A stretch of DNA of 64,000 nucleotides from Eremophila alpestris peregrina (taxonomy: Eukaryota; Chordata; Aves; Passeriformes; Alaudidae): positions 11,520,514-11,584,513 of the forward strand of contig WMCF01000012.1 of NCBI GenBank assembly GCA_009792885.1, given 5' to 3'. Below, one piece after another: positions 1 to 12,284 of this stretch. Below the pieces are notes generated by a model that was not told where the DNA came from, searched no databases, and saw only the letters and a list, made by a program, of their open reading frames with translations. The stretch's first letter is position 1. Every line of letters starts with the position of its first letter. The position numbers and the translations under genes are program-made.

Positions 1-1120
1 AGAGAGAGAAAGAAAAAAATAAGAAATTTCAAAAGATATAAAATAATCAGCTAATTAGGTAATTTTATTAGTCTGAACCTGATTCCATGAAGTGAAAATA
101 TGAAATCTGTAAGAAATTATGAAAGCAAATCACTTATAAACAGCACCGGTCGTTCTGTTACAATACATATATTTGACATATCCCTGTAAGTACCTGAAAG
201 AGCTGAAAAAGGCAGCCCATACTCACAATCTCACTCACACAAAAGCAGCAGTGTTAAAAAAATCAACTGTAACTTTGAATATATGGCGTGCTTGTTTCAG
301 ACACTGATCAAGGCACAACAGGGGCATAGTTCTTAGGCAAATGATGGGCTGTAGAAGTGAAAGGGACCCTCAGGAAACAGTTTTAATGGGATAAACAGCT
401 ATTCTTAAGGTACAAACTGGGGCTCTTCCTGCACATAATCTTTACAAATTTTCAGCTTACTTGATGATATCTTTGAAAAGGGGTAATATTTTTACTAAAA
501 AAAGGAGGGACTTTAAATATCTTTTCATATTGTCATGTGTTAATCTGTATTGGAAACACTATTCTGATTTGCATATTAACTGAGATATTTGCTTGCCCAA
601 AGAAAAAGTTTTAAGGGACAGAGAGTCTCAAAAGACTGTGTTTCTCTTTAGGAACAGTTGTAAATTACAACTGTAGCACTAAACAGGAGGATCCCCTAAA
701 ATAACCAGTCTCTGTTCTTTTCATGACATACTTGTTATGAGTTCTCAGAAAACTCCGAAGACATAATTATCAATGAGAAACTGTGAGCAAAACGCAATGT
801 CTGTGAAACTGAGTTTCTTAGAGCAAAAGTCTCCACATGGCCCAGAAGCTGTCAATAATAAACCTTACTAATATTAGGAGAAAGCTTAACTGAATTGATT
901 TCAGTAAAATTAGTTAATTTTATGCAGCTTGGATATGAAACATGATGTGTTAGAAGTGATAAAATCATGCTGACATATGGAGAGATTTCAATCTCTTTTG
1001 TCCACCCCATATTTTGATGTCTGGGAGTTTAGCCAAATATAATTTTGTGACAGCTGCCAAATCAGTGGGAAAATATCACAATCAGATCTAGATAACTAGT
1101 AACCCCATCTTTGGTCAAGC
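1..1120. other. Non-coding AT-rich background
   Basis: The window opens in a purine run (GA-rich, then A-rich, about the first 35 bases), which is simple sequence. The rest is AT-rich with frequent stops in all frames. I see no exon, RNA gene or recognisable transposon here. Confidence 0.6.
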
Positions 1121-1124
1121 CAAG

Positions 1125-1275
1125 GTTATCCATCCCATCCCTGGAACTGTTCAGCCAGGTTGGATGGGGCCTTAGGCAACCTAATCTGGTGGGTGGCATC
1201 CATGCCTAGGTCAAGGGTGGGCTGGAACTAGATGATTTTTAAGGTCCCTTCCAATGAATTCAATGATTTTGTGAA
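1125..1275 (+). mobile_element. CR1 LINE, 3' tail fragment
   Basis: Only the last ~150 bp of a CR1 non-LTR retrotransposon is present. The diagnostic order is visible: 'ttcagccaggttggatgggg', a region corresponding to 'gtgggtggcatcc', then 'ggctggaactagatgat', 'aaggtcccttcca' and a decayed terminal octamer ('ttcaatgattttgtgaa'). CR1 copies usually lose their 5' part during target-primed reverse transcription, which explains why only the 3' untranslated end remains. The terminal repeat is eroded, so this is an old insertion. There is no coding capacity. Confidence 0.88.
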
Positions 1276-1279
1276 CTAC

Positions 1280-3950
1280 TTCAATCAATTTAAGGGCCAA
1301 GAGCTTCTTATCCTGAAGCAGAAGCTGTTAACTGAATTGAAAAAAGGAGCTGTTCTAGATAATTTCAATTTCATTCTGATCTTCTAATAGAGTATGTTGC
1401 ACTGTGCTTAGGGTTTTGTTTTTTTTTTTCTCTGACTGTCTGTTACCTATCTAATTTATGTATGTGGATGTTTGTAGAAGTGTAAATATGACATTTCTCA
1501 TTTAGGTATTTATAGTCAATTATAAGACTGTATTATACTTCATTCTGTTTCTTTCAATAAGTAGCAAAAGAAAAAAGGATACTAAGAAGGTGCTTGGCAT
1601 TTTACACATAATAAAAACTCAACAAATAAATTTCTACTTCACTATAGCACTAATTTTATGATGCTGTCTATTTTTGTCTTCCACTTCTCCTATACCTTGG
1701 AGAGGTATTTTTTTCATGATATTTTAATATTCAAGATCTTCTTTTTAAAGAGGAATTTTTCCCTCTTGACTTAAAAGTTATCTCTGTCTCTTTCCCTAAA
1801 CTCCTAATATGTTCTGATCTTGATTAGCCTTTCAATAGGTATTATCTGATCACTAGTATGAAAGATATAAAAATCTCATGATAGTTCACATGGTAACTTT
1901 GTACATATTTCTCACTATTTCCCATCTCAGATAAACCCAGAAAAAGAATATACTCTCATTTTTTCACTCCAATTTTCAGAAGGAGATGTGCTCTAGCACC
2001 AGGATAGAAGTAGATTAGTGACTTCCATAAACAGTATGATTGTCTTTTGCACTTACAAAGCAAAGAACCATCTAGGCTTAACTTAGCTTAATTTACTGCA
2101 TCTTTTTAAACTTTCCCTTTTTAATATGATGGCATATAATATTTTTAATATGGTATGAAAAAGGCAATCCCCTCAAAGATTTCCAAATTTCTTTTTGATT
2201 CTTAAAACAGATCAATTTGTATACATCCATAATATTTTACTATCAAACAAATCATCCAGCCCGCGTGACCTTGACCCATGCAGGAGCATTAAAAGGAAAA
2301 GCAAATTACACCATTGGGTCACTTGTTGCTGTGGGGGAGGGAGGCACTCAACAGCTGACTTGGTTTTTTATCTAGGGAAGTCAGTTACTTCATGAGGATT
2401 CACATGCAGGATGTGAGAGAGAGATAGTCAAAGCTTGTCTGTCGCCCTGACTGGTAATCCTTGATGTTCTTCCTTGTTGGAACCCCTTTAAAAGAGGCAA
2501 CCTGGAGCATAACAGATGTGACTACAGAGATCTGGAGGAAATAACCAGGACACTGGGATCCAGGTATCATCCTGCATCCTGCAGGTGACAGAAGAGGGTG
2601 CAAAAGGAAGGTACACAGTAAGAAATATGACAAACGCATTCCCAGCTTAAAAATCTGTAGTTCAAAAGGATAGATGAAAGTTTGGGACATTTAATTTTTT
2701 ATGTAATACTGATGGGTGGTCACAAATAAATTACAGATGACTCTCTGGGGAAGAAATTATGTTTTCTATGGTTAATGTGAATTCTCATGAAAAAATGTAG
2801 TAAAAAAATTGAAGCATTCATTGCTTGAAAAACAATATATTAAAGACGTTAGATAAAACCACCATCAGAAATCTAGATAATACTACACAGGAAAAAGAAT
2901 ATATATTCTTTTTCATTTTTGTTTTGAAAGGAGACCAACTGATCAATATTGGTATTTTAGCTCTGATTTTACATCTTGAAGGCAAGAAGTTAACTTCACT
3001 AAGAGGCCCATCATGGCAAAAAAATTGTGTTTGAGCAGATTAACTTTAATTTGTTTCCAATTTCCTTGTTATTTGGAGCAAAAGAAATACTATTTGTCAC
3101 CTATTTCATTTGTTAAAATTGCTGTGAATTTAGCTTTTGTCAGTTTGCCAATCTAGAACTACTTTACAGGAGATAGGAGGTTTATCTTGTAACATCAAAA
3201 AGATGCCTATGATAACATATATTTTAGTTCACATTAAGTAGAAAATTGAAGTATGAACATTTCCAAAATGGGCTTAAGGTAATTTTCTTTAAAGTCCTTT
3301 ATTACAACCCAGAATTCCCACACTTTTATGAAAATTGATTAATTATTATGGGGTTTTTTCCCTTCCCAGCAACAAGCATATTAAATCTAGTAAAAAGGCT
3401 GAACATAAAGCAGCCTTTTTTTCCCCACCATGGATCCTTTGCTTCCTTTATAAATTATCTAGAACTACAGAACTGGACAGGAATTTGTGTTGAGTAAGGG
3501 TGGGATTATTCACATAAAATATTTGTTCCATACAGCTGCATATAATCTCATATGTATATTTTATATATATAATTATTTATATATAATATATAATTATTTT
3601 TCCATGAACCTGTCACTGCCAGAAGCTAACATCTGTATCGCCATGGTTTAGCTGGTAAAGCATGCCTCAAGGAGCAACAGAAAAGAGATAGTAAGACATT
3701 GCAACATTGTAAAAATTCGTTAAAAAATATCTAAAGAGCATCCTATTTTATACTTGCAAAGTGGTGCCAAGGGATAGCCATTTAGCGGGGTTTTTTTCTG
3801 ATATTTTTTGTTATGTTAACAGTTATTCCATTAAACAGGGAAGTTAGACATACCAATAAATTACTGCAGGAGCTTGATAGCTACTTAGGAAGTCACTCAA
3901 AGATTGAAGATGATTAAAAAGATGAGGACGTTCTGACACTGCAGACAGTA
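1280..3950. other. Non-coding AT-rich background
   Basis: No gene or known repeat is recognised. A T-rich run follows position 1418, and an alternating AT block lies at about 3541-3600 ('atatgtatattttatatata' and similar), a low-complexity tract. The longest open frame is about 96 codons on the minus strand (2400-2690). It resembles no family known to me and is probably chance. Confidence 0.55.
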
Positions 3951-3956
3951 GAGAGG

Positions 3957-4560
3957 TTAAGGACAAAAAGCCCACAAAGTTGAAAGGTTGTGTTGAACAT
4001 TGCATTCCTTTACAAACAACAAACTATAACGGGGAAGAGGAGGAGTGTAAGAATGCCCCTCACCATGGTGGGGTGTGCACCCCACAGTTGCAGGGGCTTC
4101 CATATTAGGGAAGGATTTGGGTTCCCTCTTTGTCTCACTCATAAGGTAAAAAACTAAAGACTTCAATACTTTTCTAACCATGTGCCAGCACAGAGGCACC
4201 TAGTTAGATCTTTGGAGCTGTACCTCAAAACCTGTTGCTATTTCTATTGGGCAGGATGCCAAGAGTCCTGCCTTAGTTGGTACATACTTAAAGAGTGCAG
4301 AAAGGGCCTGGTGGCATTTTTGGGGCGTTGTACCCGGTGCAAGGATCCTCCTTGCACTTGGCATGGCTTTTCTCTTTTCTTCTCTGTTTGTTATTTCATC
4401 TTAATTAACATGTTTTTGCTTTTCAAACAACTTCACTGATGCTGCCTCGCATTTTTAAGCCTTTCTTGGGCTGCTGGCCAATCCCAGAGGTGACTGGCCT
4501 GAGAGGGGCTCATAATACCTGGCTCCTTGTGGCTGTGTCAGAGGAGGATGAGGGGTAACA
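3957..4560. repeat. Unclassified hairpin-rich segment, possible old interspersed repeat
   Basis: This ~600-bp segment is less AT-rich than its flanks and has three perfect short hairpins: 4068-4085 (8-bp arms, 2-base loop), 4250-4272 (7-bp arms) and 4337-4357 (9-bp arms, 3-base loop). Its composition and size would suit an old solo LTR or an unclassified repeat, but I do not recognise the family and saw no terminal TG/CA pair with a target-site duplication. Two short open frames (80 and 85 codons) cross it and resemble nothing known. It could equally be unique sequence. Confidence 0.3.
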
Positions 4561-7500
4561 GCCTTCAGTATTTTCCCTGTTGAAGTATTATGCTACTAGT
4601 ACAAATGTGTTATATCCAAGGAATGTAGAAAATCGATTTCACTACCTTATGCATGAAACTCTTTGACAGAACTAAGAACTTTCAAAGTGTTTTCCCAGCA
4701 GGTATAAAATAGAGAAATGTCCAGAATAACAAAATCAAGTAAAATGGATGATAAGCCTTACTGTGCCAATACTTAAAAGAAAAGTATGTAATTAGTGAAA
4801 TTGTTTTAACCTTTCAGTGTGCTTCTGGCCAGAAAAATAAATCACTGGTTTTGATACACTCAATTTATTCCCATCCTGAAAGTCTTGGTTCAGCTACATA
4901 GATTTATGTTCCAGTTGTGTCAATGAATTTTCTCATAGGAATATAGCTCAAATCTTTATGGCTACTATAGCATAGTTCCTGTTTGAACCAACTCTAAAAC
5001 ATCACAGTTCTGTTGAGACTTTTTCCAGTTTCCAAAACATAGGAAGGATGCTTCTCTTCATGAACATGATCATTAGCGAACATGATCATTAGCAAACATT
5101 ATCTAAAGATATGTTAAGAAGTATTTCCCTTTTCTTTATATTCCTTTATAAGTCCATGGTTTGTAATACAAAATACTTCAATAGTAATCCTTTTTGTAAT
5201 GAGTATTTGGGGCTCAGATAATCAATGAAGTCTCTAGGTTATTTTAGAATTTTTAAACACTCAGGTCCAATTATCAGGTACAACATCTTCTTGAACTTAT
5301 CACATGCAACTATTAAACTAGTGGTTTCAATTTTATACAACTGAAGGCACTGTTTTGATCTCCTTTTCATTTCCCAGATAGCTGTATTTCCTTTGAAGCT
5401 GCTGACTGAGCTACAAATACACAGCTGGTCTTTGTTCTCTATTTCCCAATATATGCAGATCAGCTGGAACTAATAGCTATAGCTCTTGCTGTGCTTCTGG
5501 TCTACTGGTGGATGTTGAGAGATCATGTACAAATTGGCCAAATGCTCAAATCTCACATCAGAAAATCTTTCAGCCCAAGCAGAGTGATAGCTGTAATCAC
5601 TACCACACTATTTTTCTGTCTTCTGTAGCTGTAAACCTAAAGTAAATGGAAGGTTCAATTATGTTGGCCAGTATAAGTTAATTATGTTTTTATTTAAAAC
5701 TGATGAACATCAACACATAAAAGAAAGATACAAAATATATACATGAATAATGCATGATGTATAACTTTAGATAATTGAATTTACAAATGAATGTTCTTAA
5801 ACTTCTTATACTGAGAAGTCAAAATATATTATGTTTCTTATACTTCTCATAGAAAACCCTACAGTCAAATATTTTTCACATTGAGAATTGGATTAAATAA
5901 CTTCTCAAAACTCTCTTGGCAGTCAGCACCCACTGCCACTGAAATTGAAAGGTTTTTCATCAGTTTGTATGGAATCAGTTTGCGAAAAGTAAGTTGCTTA
6001 TCTATTTTAGACAGCTTTCACTGGTCTAACTAGAAGCACTCTACAAAAAGATATATTTCTATTGACTAGTTTGTATATATAACATAAATTCAAATATTTT
6101 ATCCCTTTCCAAAGTTTACTTAAACTTTGCATATTAAGTTTAATTCGAAACACATGTTATTTTAGCTTGTATAATAATGTATGTCTGAGGTAGTGGTATA
6201 TTTTGAATGTGAGCATGTAGGTTCTTGACTTCATACAACATTAAAACTTACATGTGGATTGTGTTCTCTCATCATAATTAATTCAAGTTAGAAACTGACA
6301 GCTGGACATTTATATTTTCATGTGAAGCCTTGAACATTTATCGACTAATGAAGATTGACAAGAAGGAAAAAAATAATTCCTCTTTTTTCATCCCAAATAA
6401 AATAGCACCTACCCTCCTCTAACAAAAAGGCTTGCAAAACAATCGCTTTTCTAAGTAACCCCAATGTGCAGCTACAATTTGGGAAAAAATTATGCCTACA
6501 GAATAGCAAAAAAATACCAATCTGAAGTTTGCCACTTAAGAATCTAACATTATTTGTCGATAATTTCTAAATTTGTCTAAAAAGGAAATAAATCACAAGG
6601 ATAAAAACCTAAAATTTATTAAATTTTCAAATTTAAAATCTATTATATACTAGAATAAAATTTATATTAAAATTCAAGTCCTGTGGTCTCTCAGTGTGGT
6701 ACTATTTAACTACATGGTGGCTTTAATGTGCCAGAAACTTTCCTTCCCTTTGAGATAGTAATTAATCAAAAAAATGTTTTCATGTATAAAAAAAAACCTC
6801 AATAAGAATTTTCCACTACTAAAATATAGCTTTAATAAAGAAAGCCCCAGAGAAGGGTAAGCAAAATAGTCAGCATCACCTAAGTCTATTAAAACAATAT
6901 GAATGCCTGCCTTCTTTGAAGAAGGCCATAAATTCACAATTCTTCACGTCAATAAGCATCTACAGTGAACTGTGAAGCTGTTTTAGTTAACATGAGCTAA
7001 GTTACTGTTGTGGAGTAATTATACATCAGCTATTTCCACATTTTTGTGGAAGTGGGGGATGCAAAACTATTTTTGCAGCACTTGTTGATTCCACAGAAAT
7101 ATTTTCTTTCTAAGATATTAATGGGCTGAATAAGCCTGATGATTTTGGGGGGTTTTGTGACGGGATTTTTTTTGGGTTTTTTGTTCATTTTGGGGTTTAG
7201 ATCTAGTGAATATGAGTAATCCATGAGATACTTCAGCAGACATATTTAATTTCTCCATAAAAAAATACTGTGAAGGAAATAAAGGACAGATATTTTTAGC
7301 ATGTCAGGTGTTTAGTAGTAATTTCCATTATAAGCCCTACATGCATATTTGTTTTATCCCTCTCTTTGACTAGTTTTTACTGACTTTTATTGTTTTGTTA
7401 GTTGCTATTCTCAGGAAAAGTCTTGTTCTGTCTTTGAGCATCATTCACTGTTAAAATACTGTGTTTAAAAACAAGTGTGATCATGTTCAATTTCCTACTT

Positions 7501-8685
7501 CTGTAGCTTTTCAAGCTCTTTTTAACTTCCACAAGCTGTTGCAATTTTTGGAAGAAACAAATCAAAGAACCTCATGAAACCTCAGTTTTGTAGAATTATT
7601 GGTAAATATTACTTTTAATGCGGCTTGGTTTACTGTAACTAAAAGCTCAATGTATCTGTATAAAAGATTGATTCATCCCATCTAAGTCTTAAGTTCTTTT
7701 GCAGTTAGGTTTTCTAATTCTCATTTGCATTTTAAACCATGGCGAAGTTCAAACTTACACTAGAATTTTGGAAATTAAATTCCCTGTTGAATTATTCAAC
7801 TTCTAAAGATACTGTGGTTATTTTAATAGCTTTGCTTGTTACTGTGAACCAAACCTTCTTTCTTGTCTTAAATGTCTCAAAACGTAGTTCAAAACAAAAT
7901 AAAAGGACAACATTTGATTCAAAATTATAGGGGAGTAGAAAAAAGCTTTATGACTAGAATTAGTATTCCTGGAAACAGGGTTTTTTTAATGCAAATTCTG
8001 CTAGAACCTGACAGTACTTGTGCTGCAACCTGGACAATATTAGGAGGAGCATTATGCATGGAAGACATACAGTTTTATGCTCTAGAGTACCCACAAACCA
8101 GCAAGGTATTCTCCATAATTTACTTTTATGAGTTTAAATTTCAAATTAATTTTACAAACTTAATGGTTTGGGAAATTATTATGGGAAACAATAATTTAGA
8201 GTTGACCTTTTTTGAGCTACCTGTTACTTGATTGGTTTAGCTAGCAGGGTCTTTAATTGAATTTGTCAGCAACAAAAATATGTGTGCTAACAGCTGCTGA
8301 CTTAAATTTTATAATTATTGTTATTACCTTAGATAAAAATTTAAACAGGCAAAAAAAAAAGAAAGGGGAGTAGAACAAAGTCACCTACAGTAGCAGAGAA
8401 TAAATGTCTCAATGAAAAAGTTTTAATACTCATTGCTTCTTTAGAAATATATTTCTGCATTAAAACAAATTCTGACAAATATTTGTCATTTAGTGAAAAA
8501 AAAAAATCACAAGCTATATATGAGATGACGTGGTAAAAAATTATTATGTGTGCTATTTCCTTAGCCAAAGCTTCATATTATCATCAGAAAAAAAAAAAAC
8601 CCCATAAAAACAAACAAAAAAAAAACACTTTTAAGTTCAATCTCGAATTCTGCAAATCTTGGCTGTTGCTTACAAGTTCAGAAAT
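4561..8685. other. Non-coding AT-rich background
   Basis: No supportable gene. Contents: a perfect 16-bp tandem duplication (5062-5093), a T/G-rich tract with runs of G in T-rich sequence (about 7140-7200), and A-runs near 8350 and 8589-8630. A 119-codon open frame at 7872-8231 and a 63-codon frame at 7739-7930 (good Kozak context, hydrophobic middle) have no recognisable domain. I treat both as chance. Confidence 0.55.
5062..5093. repeat. 16-bp perfect tandem duplication
   Basis: The 16-mer gaacatgatcattagc occurs twice in direct succession with no mismatch. It is likely a recent slippage or microhomology duplication. Confidence 0.9.
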
Positions 8686-8687
8686 GT

Positions 8688-9262
8688 TTCTTGCAAGGTG
8701 CTGCACATGGGTGTGGCCCCCTAGTACCAACAGAGGTACACAACCACCTGCAGTGCTGCCTCCAGCTCTGGGGTCCCAGCATAAGAAGGACACAGAACTG
8801 TCAGAGTGAGTCCAGAGGAGGCCAGCAAGATCATCAGAAGAATGAAGAGCTTCTGCAAGGAAAGGCTGAGGGAACTGAAATTGTTCAGCCTGGAAAAGGG
8901 AAGGCTTTGGGGAGACCTAACTGAAGCCTTCCAGTACCTGAAGGGAACCTACAAGAAAGAGGGAGAGAAACTATTTACAACACCATGTAGTGACAGGGCA
9001 AGGGGGAATGGCTTCAAACTTCAAGTGAGTAGGTACAGATTAGATACTATGGAAAAAATCTTTACTATGAGGCTGGTGAGGCACTGCAACAGGTATCCCA
9101 GAGAAGTTGCAGATGCCCATTTCTGGAAGTGTTCACAGCCAGGTTGGATGGAACCCTGAGAAAGATGGCCTAGTGAGCTGTGTCCTTGCAAATGGCAAGG
9201 GGTTGGAACTAGATGTCATTTAGGGTCCCTTCCAACCCAAGCCGTTCTATGATTCTATGAAA
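8688..9262 (+). mobile_element. CR1 LINE, 3' end (~575 bp)
   Basis: This is a 5'-truncated CR1 copy. It begins in the sequence corresponding to the end of ORF2 ('aaggtgctgcacatggg', 'ctggggtcccagcataagaa') and runs through the typical 3' untranslated region ('gaaaggctgagggaactg', 'ttcagcctgg', 'gtgaggcactgcaacagg'). It ends in 'ggtcccttccaacccaag' and the terminal repeat 'ttctatgattctatga'. The terminal repeat is intact, so this copy is younger than the 1.1 kb fragment. The open frames of 69-117 codons inside it are by-products of its composition and not genes. Confidence 0.93.
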
Positions 9263-12200
9263 TACAGACCTCTTCTTTGTACAATGAATTATAGGAGTAA
9301 CATCAATACCTTTTTTTTTAATAGAAATATTCTGAAAATCAACCAGACAGCTGAATTGATATAGAAGTGCATTATATCAAAAAATTAAATTCATTTCCAC
9401 ATGACTAAGTTCTCACCTCTAAATATTAAAAAAATAATTTGGCAATGATTTTTGAGGAGGGAGTTCTGGGGGTTTGTTTGTTTGCTTGTTTTTAAAGTAT
9501 CTCTTTATCATTAAATCATGCTGCAAAGAGAGGAATCATTAAATGTATCACTGTCTTCTAGTCTGAAACAATTTTTGGAGAATAAAACAGCAGTTTCCTT
9601 CAAATAAACTGCTTTTTTCACCCCACCAAACAAACCTTTTCACAGTTTTTTTTTAATGGTGTTTTGCCTAATTTCCTGCCATAGAAGTAAAGAGAATTTT
9701 ACATGGTATTTCTAAAGAAAAAATATTTGAGGAAACATGACATTCACCAAGGGAATTGAATGCATGTGAAATTCTCTCTAACTCCAACCTCACATACCAA
9801 AGTGAATTCAGGATCAGTCCTTCTGATTTTCCTATATATGATTACTTTTCCTATCATCATTACTGCAACTTTTCCCTTTGTAACCTAATGTATAGTTTAA
9901 TTTGGTTATTGAGACATAAAATCACTGTATACTATTAGGAAAAAATCAATGTTTACTGTATTTGGATAATATGGGACTTATCAGAAACATTAAAATAAAG
10001 TAAGTACCAGTCAGACTACTTTCAGCAACTCTTTTTCATGGCTCCACTAGTCAATATGAAAGAATTATATGAAGTGGCACACAATTCATGACAAAAATTT
10101 TTAGATCAGAACTTTATATCCAAAGTCATTCTTCTTCTCTCATCTTTCTGGACTTATAAATCTTTTATTTTTTTTAATATATTGCAACAATTTAGACAAA
10201 CACATTTCAATCAGTGGGGCTGAAAAAAAAAAGTGCTGTTGAATTACGGTTTTAGAACTGTCACCATAATTGCTAACCTAAGTTATAAGCAATTTCTCCT
10301 AATTTGAGAACATCCTATTTCAGGGACATAGGTTTATTGCTATTGCCCATAAAATAAAAGTTTATGTATAAGAGGCCTTTTGTTATCAGTATGCAAAACT
10401 TCTGGATTTGGGTGGGTTTTTTTGTTTGGTTGGGTTTTGCAGGGTTTTTTTGTTTGATTTGGTTTGGTTTGGTTTTGAATTTGGTTTTGGTTGGTTTGTT
10501 CATTTTAAATTTTGACAGAACACCATATCTGACAAGATGCTACACTTCTCATGGAAAAAAGTAATTTATGAAAGATTTTAAGGCATGACCTAGCACAAAG
10601 AGCAAATATAGAAAAGGAGTAGAAATCTAATGCGGTAAATAGAAAACATAAATATTAATCCAAGTAAAAAAGTTGGTGCCAATATATTATTCTTTGCTGC
10701 CATTCAGAAATTTTAAAAGGTTTTTTTTAGCAAATTAAAAATTAAAAGTAGTATTTTCTTGATATATTGGAATAATACATTTTGTATTAGAGTATCTATA
10801 ATAAAACATTTTCTATTCTGCAGGTATTTTCAAAAATCAATATGTACAAGTAATAGTTGCATAATGAAAATGTGGAAACTATAGATTTAAAAAACCTATG
10901 CAGGATCCCAGGTGTTTTGATGGCATAACATCAACTTCTTTGTACTATGGCTGTGAATTTCATGACACAAGTCATGTCATACATCACAGTGACATAATTA
11001 ATTTAAATACTTTCTATATGATAGCATATTCCTTATCAGAAACATATTTCCATTCACCCATAAAGATGAAAGCGTGTGAAGACAAACACTTTGAATAAAT
11101 TGCTTTTGCCAAGCACTGATGTTATTCTTCACCCCAAAATAGGTAAATAACAGAAAAATCTACTGTTCACGGTTTCTAGTACAACATCAGTATTGTATTG
11201 TCAGAGGATTCAGATGCAACAGCAACCTGCTTATTTTTAAACAGTAAAAAGGCATTTTTATACTTCCAAGTTGTCATCCCTTACTATAGGAAATAACTAC
11301 AATCATGTACTCAACAAGAGAAACTAAGTGTAGTTGTTTGTTTACAGCATCAAAGGATGTTGAAAGCACAGAGTAAGCAGACAAAGAAAAGTAAAGGATT
11401 TTTGCCTTTTTGGAATCTTGAATATTAAATGAATTGTTAAGTTATTTTGTACAGATTTTTCTTGCAAAGCTTCAGAAAAAAGTCAGACCTGTCTCATCTT
11501 TTTAACATATATGTTGCCATCTATTGGGTAACTCAACATTGCTATTCATGTTTACTGAAGGACTAGTGAAAATTTGCAGTCATCTTAGATTCGTTTTGAA
11601 TTATTTATAAAACAGAAAAGTTGATTAAATTTATTACATATTTACTAACATAAAGAGAGAAGAATACATGGTATTCTGCATTATAATGATTCACAATGGC
11701 ATATGTTATTCAGAATTTCATTATAACACTTAAAAATCTAAAACAAAGTTTAACATCTGCAGTTACAGTGTGAGTAGTTTTCCTGCTTTTCTATTTTGGA
11801 ATGCCTGATTTAACTAAAGAACTGCCTCAAATGACTGCTTCAAATGCTCAGGTTCACAATCTAAATGATAATTTAGTAACATTTGTTCCTCCAAAGAAAA
11901 TAATTTTTCTCCCAGGATCTGACCAGGAAATAATAAAAAAGGAACATGTGGGAAAGTAACTGCACACTATTCACTAATTCTCAATAGACGCAATACTCTG
12001 AAGAATCCAAATAACAACACTGAGCACTGAGAAGTCGTGAAAGTGCATCTGAACTCAAAATTGAAAAGATAAATGGAAGAAATTACTCTGGATGCTTTCT
12101 CTTGAGAAGTTTCATATTGTATTTCATAGCTTCCATAAGGTGCAACAGAATTTCAGCCTCTGTCTATGGAAATTTTATCACTGTCCTAGATCACATGGTA

Positions 12201-12280
12201 ATTAGTCTTAGTTTTACGGATAAAACCTACTTTCACAAAGATAACTGTACTAATCTATAAAAAAGAAATGCATTATAAAA
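9263..12280. other. Non-coding AT-rich background
   Basis: No gene or known transposon recognised. A strongly strand-asymmetric G/T tract lies at 10406-10501 (separate entry). A partial CTCF-like core (two mismatches) on the minus strand lies near 11514-11527. Otherwise the sequence is AT-rich, with stops in all frames. Confidence 0.55.
10406..10501 (+). repeat. Degenerate G/T-rich simple repeat
   Basis: The plus strand is almost only G and T for about 95 bases, in imperfect units such as ggttt and gtttgg. It codes a false 60-residue open frame on each strand. It is simple sequence rather than a defined satellite, and its G runs are too widely spaced for a canonical quadruplex. Confidence 0.8.
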
Positions 12281-12284
12281 TACA

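Noticed and set aside
3640..3720. A-box-like 'tggtttagctggtaaagc', suggesting a tRNA or tRNA-derived SINE
   Set aside because: No B box (GGTTCGANTCC-like), no acceptor-stem pairing and no plausible anticodon arm.
7739..7930. Small frame with good Kozak context, an upstream octamer-like ATTTGCAT and a hydrophobic middle
   Set aside because: 63 codons, no homologue recognised, AT-biased composition. The promoter-like word is expected by chance in this sequence.
11514..11527. Second CTCF-like site (minus strand ccaatagatggcaa)
   Set aside because: Two positions of the core consensus fail, so it is too weak to claim.
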